DNA from: Bacteroidota bacterium
GTDB taxonomy: Bacteria > Bacteroidota > Bacteroidia > Chitinophagales > Saprospiraceae
Assembly: GCA_014190515.1 (NCBI GenBank)
Contig: BJGN01000007.1
Span: 1 to 47,082 of the forward strand
Direction of reading: 5' to 3'
Length of the DNA: 47,082 nucleotides
A model generated the notes under the pieces. The model ran no database searches. It was not told the DNA's origin and saw only the letters and a list, made by a program, of their open reading frames with translations. This document shows, piece after piece, positions 38,501 through 45,132 of the stretch. The translations under genes were made by a program, and so were the position numbers. Positions within the stretch are counted from its first letter, which is position 1, and the number at the start of each line of letters is the position of its first letter.

Positions 38501-40517
38501 AACAACGGGTATTGGAAATGATAGCCTGAAGATTTCTTCTGAAATAAATTCCAATGGTATTAGTCGAAAGGGTAACCTGGTTATTAGATCAATAGATGAA
38601 ACGTTGGAGGTAACCATTATGATTTTTCAGGATGCTGGTTCTCCAATGCTAAAGTTGACCACTCGAATGATATCTATTCCTGATACAGCCAGTCAATTTT
38701 TATTAAAGTTACAATGCAATATTCCCTGGCAATTGAAGTCTAAGCCAGATTGGGTGTTCGGAGCGCAACCGCTAAGTGATTCAAGCTATATGCTAAGGGA
38801 TAACACCTTGAAAATTTCTTTTGAATCAAATAGTAGTTATTTACAACGTAAAGGGGTCATTGTTTGGAAGGGTAATAATCAAATGGATTCAATAGAGGTT
38901 GTTCAAGATTCGAAACAGGTAAATTTACCAGGTAACTGGAAAGTAAAACCTACAAATGCCATTCATCAAGTGCTGATTTACAAAAATTCATCCTTTAACT
39001 TTGGATCCAATGTTAAAATAGTTCCCGGAGATTTAATTGGTTTGTTTGTTGAAACGGGTAATCAGCTAACCTGTGCAGGTTACGCTGTTTGGCGCGATGA
39101 AAATATGGTAATTAGTATATATGGCAATGATCCCCTTACTCCAGAAATAGAAGGTTATGTAGCTGGTTCACCCCTTAGATTTAAGATTAGGCCTATCAAT
39201 AGTGCACAGGATATTGATGTCCTGTGTCAATTTGCACCTGTTGGTTCTTTCGGTGTGGTAACAGCAACGAACTCATTTTTACCAGGCGGCGTAAGTGCGG
39301 TGGAGTCTATGTTTACCCTCACACCTGCTAAAATTAATTTTTATTTAAATCCTGGTTGGAATACTATTTCAAGCTATGTTATACCTGAATTGAAGGCATT
39401 TGATTTTTTAGTAGATTGGTCAAAATTCACCTTCATCAAATCTATTGAAAATGAGGAGGGTAATACTTATATCGTAGAGAAAAAGAATACAATTTATCCT
39501 GATTTTGATATTAGAAAAGGATACAAACTATTTGCTGAAACAGCGGGTAATCTTACCTTGAAAGGTTCGGTTGTTAAACCATCTTTTTACCCTATTTTGA
39601 TTAAAAAAGGATCTCAAATAATTCCTTTTTACAGTTTTTTATCCAGACCGGTCACAGAAGTTTTGAAGCCAATAATAAATGAAATTAAATTGATAAAGGA
39701 TAATGAGGGTAAGGTTTTTATTCCTGAATTGGCCATTAATCATTTGCGCCAATTAAATCCCGGACAAGGATATTATATTCAATCAAAAAAGGAAGTTCAA
39801 TTTACTTACCCGGATAATTATGTTTCAGGTATGATGCCCCCTGGTTCTCAGCATAATCCGCTACTTGATACCTTAGAGTATTACAAACTAAGGAATAATA
39901 TTAATACAGGAAATAATAGTACCGTAGCCATCAGATATTCTTCCCAATATTTAAAAAAGGGAGATGAAATAGGTCTTTTTGCAAATGATACTTTGCTTTA
40001 CGGTGCCTCAAAGGTAGATACAGGAAATATCGCGATCATTGCGTGGGGAAATAATCAGAATAGCTCGGGAAGAAATGGTTTTTTTGAAAATGAAAATATT
40101 CGCATAAAACTTTGGAGAAAATCTGAAAACAAAGTTTACCCACTTATCATACATTGGGAGGACGGTGCCGTTGGCAAATATCGTAAAGATGATTTGCAAA
40201 TAGGTCAAATTAAAAGTGTTGCCAGTACCTCTGTATTTTCATTCGATAAAGAAATGGTACTCGAAAGTTTAGATGTTTTCCCAAATCCAGTTAGTGATTT
40301 TTGTAGGGTAATAGTCAATGAAGAGGTAAAAGGGGAGGTCATCTTAAGTCTTTGGAACGCGGATGGAAAATCATTGCAACACTGGATTTTTTCTAAAGGG
40401 CTGAAAAAAGATGAAACGGTAAATATTCCAGTAAATAATTTCCCAATGGGTAGTTATTTATTAAAATTTGAAGGAAAAAATATCCGTGGATTTAAAAAAT
40501 TGCAAATAATTCGATAA
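35571..40517 (+). CDS. Secreted astacin-family (M12A) metalloprotease with BACON-like repeats and T9SS sorting tail
   Basis: I start the gene at ATG 35571, giving a normal signal peptide (MKTNILLFSLCLCFF...TVTAQ); an in-frame ATG at 35547 would add eight residues. The protease domain (~70-270) has the astacin zinc motif HEICHAAGMWHE at 167-178 and the Met-turn SIMHYGAF with Met222 and Tyr224. A Gly/Ser linker (~275-300) leads to a CARDB-like domain, then a BACON-like unit (~420-500), fibronectin III (~510-600), GEVED (~603-750), four further BACON-like units near 788, 880, 970 and 1060 (KPSWINVDK and similar), a long region of unknown folds, and a C-terminal type A sorting domain from about 1568 (DVFPNPVSD ... 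GSYLLKFEG ... KKLQIIR). It is predicted to be secreted by the type 9 system and attached to the surface or released. Confidence 0.9.
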   Translation: MKTNILLFSLCLCFFMTMVSTVTAQNTRGRFEKAKILFDGRDTPSELTVNIRDGKVFVGEDIVLFTEEEYILRKLEKGGIIPYASWGWPGGIIYYSIPAGLASAGIISSAIAHVNASTNICLVPRTTQSDYLLFQDTDVACWSYVGQIGGAQAINVHSACGFGAAVHEICHAAGMWHEQSRNDRDTYVTINTANIQSGYGTNFDKYGSWGTEAGAYDYGSIMHYGAFAFSSNGLPTISVKTPPAAAGTTIGQRGGLSGGDVAALNAIYPTVACDKGGGSTGGGSTGGGGGGGVVVVPAPVLTMASDIIIDPVPIISDDAFSVITNFTNTGNADFNGCIIMKLYKVGGQLMTKVTLDPTETLKPDKSFSANQIISSDGISLATGDYYVELWYEASCGSSEQEVRTSGAFSNKKEVKGLKIIPMLEVKPLDFSFEKEGGSKTIMITSNTVWNVNNNPSWLKFPTNRSVGNTNLTFNCDSNITFFPRAVNFSISATGTKTFDISVKQNAIPLSECTPPNGLRITGKDYTWAKISWNPIRGTNFYQLRYKNLKDSVWTTIDSIQGTSFDISNLHPCSTFGVQISAICANIKSPLSTEINFKTEGCDDPYCYSYGAGKSDWIESVTISDKSFTSGQNLGYANKMDVIGNVEEGRIHSFRFSSKHNSLSKTDLYRWQLFIDFNGDKDFNDTLEQIYNAVIPKFTSVTGIFKNITIPEDMPLGLTRLRIMLTSNKSDNNACEISPEVLEVEDYGINVKKNRDSIFLTPDTAFLINTYTTLRANVRASTGWDVTKRPSWVSTTYPSWAATPTGLNVSLFVSNNTGIRRQFNYTYTLRGSVKTKAIFLSQDPAKPSLAIDTLEYEVSENAQNKLIAVKSNIYWRAKSNAFWIQVNNPLGLENDRLSISMLENTQKEARIDTIRVFAASGDTLSKLILIKQAPKKGTFLVSADSLAFPATNASKFVYTQGNVDWKVVAKPSWINVDKTTGIGNDSLKISSEINSNGISRKGNLVIRSIDETLEVTIMIFQDAGSPMLKLTTRMISIPDTASQFLLKLQCNIPWQLKSKPDWVFGAQPLSDSSYMLRDNTLKISFESNSSYLQRKGVIVWKGNNQMDSIEVVQDSKQVNLPGNWKVKPTNAIHQVLIYKNSSFNFGSNVKIVPGDLIGLFVETGNQLTCAGYAVWRDENMVISIYGNDPLTPEIEGYVAGSPLRFKIRPINSAQDIDVLCQFAPVGSFGVVTATNSFLPGGVSAVESMFTLTPAKINFYLNPGWNTISSYVIPELKAFDFLVDWSKFTFIKSIENEEGNTYIVEKKNTIYPDFDIRKGYKLFAETAGNLTLKGSVVKPSFYPILIKKGSQIIPFYSFLSRPVTEVLKPIINEIKLIKDNEGKVFIPELAINHLRQLNPGQGYYIQSKKEVQFTYPDNYVSGMMPPGSQHNPLLDTLEYYKLRNNINTGNNSTVAIRYSSQYLKKGDEIGLFANDTLLYGASKVDTGNIAIIAWGNNQNSSGRNGFFENENIRIKLWRKSENKVYPLIIHWEDGAVGKYRKDDLQIGQIKSVASTSVFSFDKEMVLESLDVFPNPVSDFCRVIVNEEVKGEVILSLWNADGKSLQHWIFSKGLKKDETVNIPVNNFPMGSYLLKFEGKNIRGFKKLQIIR

Positions 40518-40545
40518 CTAATCAGGAAGAAAACTTTATACTACG

Positions 40546-40553
40546 TACATTTG
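40546..40553 (+). promoter_or_regulatory. Candidate -7 element for the DUF4290 gene
   Basis: TACATTTG matches TAnnTTTG 38 nt before the DUF4290 ATG. The surrounding GTACATTTGTATAAAT shares 15 of 16 bases with GTACATTTGTACAAAT at the desaturase promoter, at the same distance to the start codon. Confidence 0.45.
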
Positions 40554-40591
40554 TATAAATTTTTATTGTTTAACCGCTGCAATTCAGCAAA

Positions 40592-41329
40592 ATGAATAAA
40601 GTGAATTTACCGGAAATCGAATATAATTCTCAGAGAGTAGATATAAACATTGCTGAATATGGAAGGAATATTCAAAAAATGTTAACCCACGTGGCGGAAA
40701 TAGAGGATTTGGACAAACAGAGGAAATATGTTGATAAAATAATAGACCTTATGATTGTCATTAATCCTCAGTGTAGAAATGTGGAGGATTTTAGAAGTAA
40801 ACTTTGGAAACATGCTTATCGTATTTCGGGTTTTAAGCTTAAGATAACGCCTCCGGAAGGTGTGGTATTTTCAGAGGAAGATAAAAGGGAAAATCCGGAA
40901 GAAGTGGCTTATCCCGTGATTGAAAATAACTACAGGCATTACGGGCATCATATTCAGTTGCTCATAAAGAAGGCAAAAGAAATGCCTGAAGGTCCTAAAA
41001 AGGTTGGGATGATAAATACGATTGCTTCTTATATGAAATTGGCTTACAAAACGTGGAATAGGGAGAATTATGTGAGTGACGAATCGATAAAAAATGATTT
41101 AGCGATTATTTCTAAGGGTGCACTTTATGTTGAGGACGGTTCTTCCATTGATACTTTTGGTCAACCTTCAAATAATTCAAACGCCAGAAGACGGCCAATG
41201 GGGAAATCTTATGGAAGTAATGATTATGGTCGAAACAGGTCAAATTACCCTCAAAATGCTAATAAAAATAAATCAAGACCTCGCTTCAGTAATCCGGTAG
41301 CACCGGGTAAGCGAAAACCTAATATCTAA
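40592..41329 (+). CDS. DUF4290 domain-containing protein
   Basis: This is a Bacteroidota-restricted family of unknown function. Residues ~8-185 match it: YNSQRVDINIAEYGRNIQKM, YVDKIIDLMIVINPQ, FRSKLWKHAYRISGF and YRHYGHHIQLLIKKA are conserved. The C-terminal ~55 residues are disordered and rich in Arg, Asn, Lys and Gly (PMGKSYGSNDYGRNRSNYPQ, ending KRKPNI), as in RNA-binding tails. The length of 245 residues is usual. The DUF4286 gene begins 3 nt after the stop, so the two are co-transcribed. No catalytic motif is visible. Confidence 0.85.
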   Translation: MNKVNLPEIEYNSQRVDINIAEYGRNIQKMLTHVAEIEDLDKQRKYVDKIIDLMIVINPQCRNVEDFRSKLWKHAYRISGFKLKITPPEGVVFSEEDKRENPEEVAYPVIENNYRHYGHHIQLLIKKAKEMPEGPKKVGMINTIASYMKLAYKTWNRENYVSDESIKNDLAIISKGALYVEDGSSIDTFGQPSNNSNARRRPMGKSYGSNDYGRNRSNYPQNANKNKSRPRFSNPVAPGKRKPNI

Positions 41330-41332
41330 TAA

Positions 41333-41644
41333 ATGTATTTATATAATATTACTTATAGAGTCGAAAATACTGTTTTCGACGCTTGGAAATGTTGGGTTTT
41401 AGAGAATAATATTCCTTCTATCATGTCATTGGGTTTATTTTCCAGTTTTAGATTTTGCGCACTTTTAGGAGAAGAAAATGTAGATGCACAAACCTATGCT
41501 TTGCAATTTAAATGTGAAAATTGGGAAACATTTCTGCAATATAGAGACGGTAATATGTCTGCATTTTTTGAACAGCAGATGTCATTGTTCGGTGAAGATG
41601 TCCTCACTTTTAGTTCCCTTCTTGAAATACACTTAGAAGGGTAG
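41333..41644 (+). CDS. DUF4286 family protein
   Basis: This small cytoplasmic alpha/beta (ferredoxin-like) protein of 103 residues belongs to a Bacteroidota-enriched family of unknown function. MYLYNITYRVENTVFDAWKC, LEIHL at the end and the QFKCENWETFLQYRD strand-helix fit the dimeric alpha/beta barrel pattern of DUF4286. It begins 3 nt after the DUF4290 stop and is probably translationally coupled to it. Function is unknown. Confidence 0.8.
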   Translation: MYLYNITYRVENTVFDAWKCWVLENNIPSIMSLGLFSSFRFCALLGEENVDAQTYALQFKCENWETFLQYRDGNMSAFFEQQMSLFGEDVLTFSSLLEIHLEG

Positions 41645-41746
41645 AGATTTTGTGGACAAAAAGTCCTTCTTTCCAACCTCGTTAAGTGGCATGAGTTCTT
41701 AGTAAATAATTGAATGTCAATAACCTGTGTTGGTTTTTATTGCATT

Positions 41747-41754
41747 TAATTTTG
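41747..41754 (+). promoter_or_regulatory. Candidate -7 element for comM
   Basis: TAATTTTG matches TAnnTTTG, 80 nt before the comM ATG within the 190-nt gap after DUF4286. No TTG at proper spacing is seen. Apart from this I see nothing in that gap except a short GGAC-AAAAA-GTCC hairpin at its start. Confidence 0.3.
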
Positions 41755-41834
41755 AACTATTCATTTCGTTTTTATTGTTTCGAGAGGTTTTAATGGCTTA
41801 CCTTTCATTTTTTACTTAGAAATATGGGTGAAAT

Positions 41835-43394
41835 ATGTTGGTAAAAACATTTGCCAGTGCCGTTCAGGGTGTTGGTGCAAAGACAATTACTGTGGAGGTA
41901 AATAGTGGGGGACAGCCAGTAGCGGGAACGAACTATTATAATATGGTTGGGTTACCTGACAACGCAGTAAGGGAGGGTTTTCAGCGAATTGAAGCAGCTA
42001 TTATCAATGCAGGTCTAAAAATGCCTCGTGTTAAAACTATTGTAAATCTGGCGCCTGCAGATTTAAGAAAAGAGGGTTCATCTTATGACCTCCCCATAGC
42101 TCTCGGCATTTTGGCCTCCTCTGGTCAGATTCCTTTAGAAAAACTTGATCAGTTTTTAGTTATGGGTGAATTATCATTAGATGGTACTTTGCAACCTTTG
42201 AGAGGGGCTCTACCCATAGCTATACAGGCAAGGAAAGAGCATTTTCACGGATTAATTTTACCTTTTGCCAATGCCAGAGAAGCTGGTATTGTTAATAATC
42301 TGGAGGTGATAGGGGTAAAAAATCTAACGGAAATAGTGGCTTATTTAAGAGGTGAATTAGATATCAAATCTACCCAAGTAGATACTCGGGAAGATTTTTT
42401 TAGAAATCAAACAACGCATAATGTTGATTTTTCTGATGTAAAAGGCCAAAGTCACATAAAGCGAGCCCTTGAAATAGCTGCGGCTGGTGGACATAATGCT
42501 ATTCTTATTGGTCCTCCGGGTGCGGGAAAAACTATGTTGGCGAGGCGGTTACCAACCATTTTGCCACCTCTAACGCTGGCAGAAGCTTTGGAGACGACAA
42601 AAATTCATTCCGTTGCAGGTATTTTATCCCCTGAAACAGCCCTTGTACATACCAGACCATTTCGATCGCCCCACCATACTATCAGTGATACGGCAATGAC
42701 TGGAGGAACCTCTAATCCAAAACCAGGGGAAATTTCATTGTCTCACAATGGTGTGCTTTTCTTAGATGAACTACCAGAATTTCGCAGAAGTGTGTTGGAA
42801 GTGCTTAGACAACCGATGGAAGAAAATATGGTTACCATATCACGAGCTAAAATAACGGTGGAATATCCCGCCGGTTTTATGCTCATTGCTTCTATGAATC
42901 CTTGCCCGTGTGGATTTTATAATCACCCCGAAAAGGAATGTGTTTGTGGTGCCGGAGCAGTAAAAAAATATTTGAATAAAATTTCAGGACCACTAATGGA
43001 TAGGATAGATTTACATGTTGAGGTTACTCCTGTATCTTATGATGAGTTAGCTATTACCAAATCTCAGGCGGAAACAAGTGAAATGATTCGGGAAAGGGTT
43101 ATAAGAGCCAGAGAAATTCAGCAGCTTAGATATGTCTCTACGCCTGAAATACATAATAATTCGCAAATGCCAGCTAATCAGGTGAGGAATATTTGCGTTT
43201 TAGATAGTGCGGGAAATTTACTGGTAAAAAAAGCAATGGAAAAACTCCAGTTATCGGCAAGGGCTTATGATCGTATATTGAAAGTAGCCAGAACTTTAGC
43301 AGATTTGTCAGGAGATGAAAAAATTGGTTTGGAGCACCTGGCAGAGGCCATTCATTTTAGAAGTTTAGATAGAGCAAATTGGGCTAGCCAATAG
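41835..43394 (+). CDS. comM: YifB/ComM Mg-chelatase-like AAA ATPase
   Basis: ComM is a hexameric branch-migration helicase that helps integrate incoming DNA in natural transformation. The N-terminal ChlI-like domain opens with MLVKTFASAVQGV and has GLPDNAVREG and NLAPADLRKEGSSYDLPIAL. The Walker A motif is IGPPGAGKTMLARR near residue 225, Walker B is LFLDELPEF, and the Cys-rich loop NPCPCGFYNHPEKECVCG is typical of the family. The C-terminal lid ends with LADLSGDEKIGLEHLAEAI. At 519 residues it is complete. The nuclease gene lies 58 nt downstream on the same strand. Confidence 0.94.
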   Translation: MLVKTFASAVQGVGAKTITVEVNSGGQPVAGTNYYNMVGLPDNAVREGFQRIEAAIINAGLKMPRVKTIVNLAPADLRKEGSSYDLPIALGILASSGQIPLEKLDQFLVMGELSLDGTLQPLRGALPIAIQARKEHFHGLILPFANAREAGIVNNLEVIGVKNLTEIVAYLRGELDIKSTQVDTREDFFRNQTTHNVDFSDVKGQSHIKRALEIAAAGGHNAILIGPPGAGKTMLARRLPTILPPLTLAEALETTKIHSVAGILSPETALVHTRPFRSPHHTISDTAMTGGTSNPKPGEISLSHNGVLFLDELPEFRRSVLEVLRQPMEENMVTISRAKITVEYPAGFMLIASMNPCPCGFYNHPEKECVCGAGAVKKYLNKISGPLMDRIDLHVEVTPVSYDELAITKSQAETSEMIRERVIRAREIQQLRYVSTPEIHNNSQMPANQVRNICVLDSAGNLLVKKAMEKLQLSARAYDRILKVARTLADLSGDEKIGLEHLAEAIHFRSLDRANWASQ

Positions 43395-43452
43395 CCATTT
43401 ATTATGAATGCTTTGGCGTAATTGATGTATATTACTATATTAAACAGATAAA

Positions 43453-44307
43453 ATGATTGCAAAGTATGTAAATCCGTTTACGGATTTTGGTTTTAAGAAA
43501 ATATTTGGGGAAGAAGGAAGTAAGTTCTTACTGATGGATTTTTTGAATACTTTATTACCTGAAGAAAATAAGATTTCAAGCTTAACGCTTAAAAATTCAG
43601 AAAATCTACCTAGAACGGAATTAGAGCGTCGGGCTATTTTTGATATTTATTGCATAAACCAAAAAGGAGAAAGATTTATTGTAGAATTACAAAAAGCAAA
43701 AGAAAATTTTTTCAAGGAAAGGACTGTTTATTATTCTACTTTCCCCATTATGGAACAAGCAGAAAAAGGGATTTGGGACTTTAATTTAAAAGCGGTTTTT
43801 TGTATTGGTATTTTAGATTTTTCTTTTGATAATAAAAAGGAAAATGTTGAGGAGGTGGTTCATGAAATCAAATTAAAAAATCAAAATGGAAAGGTGTTTT
43901 ATGATAAGCTTACCTACATTTATATAGAATTGCCTCATTTTATAAAAAAGGAATCTGAGTTGATAACCCAGTTGGACAGGTGGTTATATTTCATCAAAAA
44001 TTTAGAAAATTTTGAAGAAATTCCTTCGATTTTTAAAACGGAAGTATTTGAAAGTGCCTTTGAAAAAGCAGAGCTTGCCAAGTTTAAGCCAGGCGAGATG
44101 GATGCGTACGAAGGAAATTTAAAGGATTTTCGTGTTACACATAATGTAATAACAACAGCTTACAGCGATGGTGAAATAAAAGGGAGACAAGAAGGGAGAC
44201 AAGAAGGAATTTTAGATATGGCTAAAAAATTGGTTTTAAGCGGTATGGATATTGAGAAAATAAGTGAAATAACTGGAATAAGCGAACAAGAATTGGATCA
44301 ATTTTAG
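43453..44307 (+). CDS. Rpn/PD-(D/E)XK family nuclease-transposase
   Basis: The protein belongs to the PD-(D/E)XK nuclease family transposase group (PF12784, Rpn-related), whose members promote RecA-independent recombination or act as accessory nucleases. The N-terminus KYVNPFTDFGFKKIFGEE is diagnostic. The active-site pattern is Asp64 in RAIFDIYC, then Glu78-x-Gln80 in FIVELQKAK, the ExQ variant usual in the family. The C-terminal part is helical, with the tandem GRQEGRQEG and a final LSGMDIEKISEITGISEQEL helix-turn-helix-like end. It is 284 residues and intact, without terminal inverted repeats around it. It converges on the pentapeptide gene with a 5-nt gap. Confidence 0.85.
   Translation: MIAKYVNPFTDFGFKKIFGEEGSKFLLMDFLNTLLPEENKISSLTLKNSENLPRTELERRAIFDIYCINQKGERFIVELQKAKENFFKERTVYYSTFPIMEQAEKGIWDFNLKAVFCIGILDFSFDNKKENVEEVVHEIKLKNQNGKVFYDKLTYIYIELPHFIKKESELITQLDRWLYFIKNLENFEEIPSIFKTEVFESAFEKAELAKFKPGEMDAYEGNLKDFRVTHNVITTAYSDGEIKGRQEGRQEGILDMAKKLVLSGMDIEKISEITGISEQELDQF
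44182..44205 (+). repeat. Two tandem 12-nt repeats in the nuclease gene
   Basis: GGGAGACAAGAA occurs twice in tandem and encodes GRQE-GRQE. A change in copy number would keep the frame, so it would alter spacing between the nuclease core and the C-terminal helices. Confidence 0.8.
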
Positions 44308-44312
44308 ATACA

Positions 44313-45110
44313 TTAGGATTTCACCAAATAATCTGTTTTTCCAAAAGATAAATTTGCATTTTCAAATGTACAATTTAAAAAGTGACAATAAGATAAATCA
44401 GTATCAAAAAAAGAGCAATTGGAAAAGGTACAATTTTCAAAATAGCAGTTTTGACAAATGGCATCATTAAAACTAACATAGTTAAATTGACAGTTTTTAA
44501 ATATTGACTGTTGTAAATCAGTGGCTACAAATCGTATATTCATCAGCTGGCAATCAGACCAATGTGTATTTTTTAAATGACCATTATTAAAAGTAACATC
44601 CTGTAATGGTATGTTTTTGAAAATGCAATAAGTCATATTGCTACCTGAAAAAAGGGTGGAAGATAGTTTAGTTCCTTGAAATTGACTATGATTAAAGTAA
44701 GATGATGTAAACATCACATCGCTGAAATCATATTTGTCAAATACCAGGTGAGTAAAATAGGATTTATTTAAAAGAACGGGTAAGTCCTTGATTTTATTCA
44801 GATTCCATACTTCATAACCTTGCCAGATTAATTTGATGTTTTCAATAATTGGTTTCCAGTATGGGTCGTCGAAAGTAATATTTTTCAATATAGTTTTGTC
44901 CAGGCGACAAGTTGAAAGATAATATCCGGATATAAAAGCATCGGTTAAATTGGATTCACTTAAATCGAATGATTTAAGAAAGGCCTTAGTTAAATCATAA
45001 TTCGATAAATCAGCTCCTTTAAACATGGTACGTTCCAAAACTGGAACACTTGATATTAGGGAATTAAAATAGTCAACGTCAGAAAGTAAAATATTTTTCC
45101 AATCTATCAT
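44313..45110 (-). CDS. Pentapeptide-repeat protein
   Basis: The protein folds in part as a right-handed quadrilateral beta-helix. Pentapeptides of the A(D/N)LxF type occur at residues ~28-80 (GADLSNYDLTKAFLKSFDLS, SNLTDAFIS) and again at ~135-260 (SSYFNHSQFQGTKL, QNCYFENCTFSNCSF, NCTFENANLSF), split by a non-repeat, Trp-rich segment (~85-120). The second block has many Cys/Asn in the loops. There is no signal peptide. It starts 22 nt downstream of the effector gene on the same strand, so it is likely co-transcribed with it. Pentapeptide proteins can mimic DNA or act as adaptor scaffolds; an immunity role here is inference. Confidence 0.85.
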   Translation of the reverse strand: MIDWKNILLSDVDYFNSLISSVPVLERTMFKGADLSNYDLTKAFLKSFDLSESNLTDAFISGYYLSTCRLDKTILKNITFDDPYWKPIIENIKLIWQGYEVWNLNKIKDLPVLLNKSYFTHLVFDKYDFSDVMFTSSYFNHSQFQGTKLSSTLFSGSNMTYCIFKNIPLQDVTFNNGHLKNTHWSDCQLMNIRFVATDLQQSIFKNCQFNYVSFNDAICQNCYFENCTFSNCSFFDTDLSYCHFLNCTFENANLSFGKTDYLVKS

Positions 45111-45132
45111 TTATTCTATTGATTTAACTTGA

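Noticed and set aside
41660-41672. GGAC-AAAAA-GTCC hairpin as terminator of the DUF4286 gene
   Set aside because: A 4-bp stem is too short, and the following T run is broken.
44182-44205. CRISPR-like repeat
   Set aside because: Only two 12-nt units without spacers; it is a coding tandem repeat.
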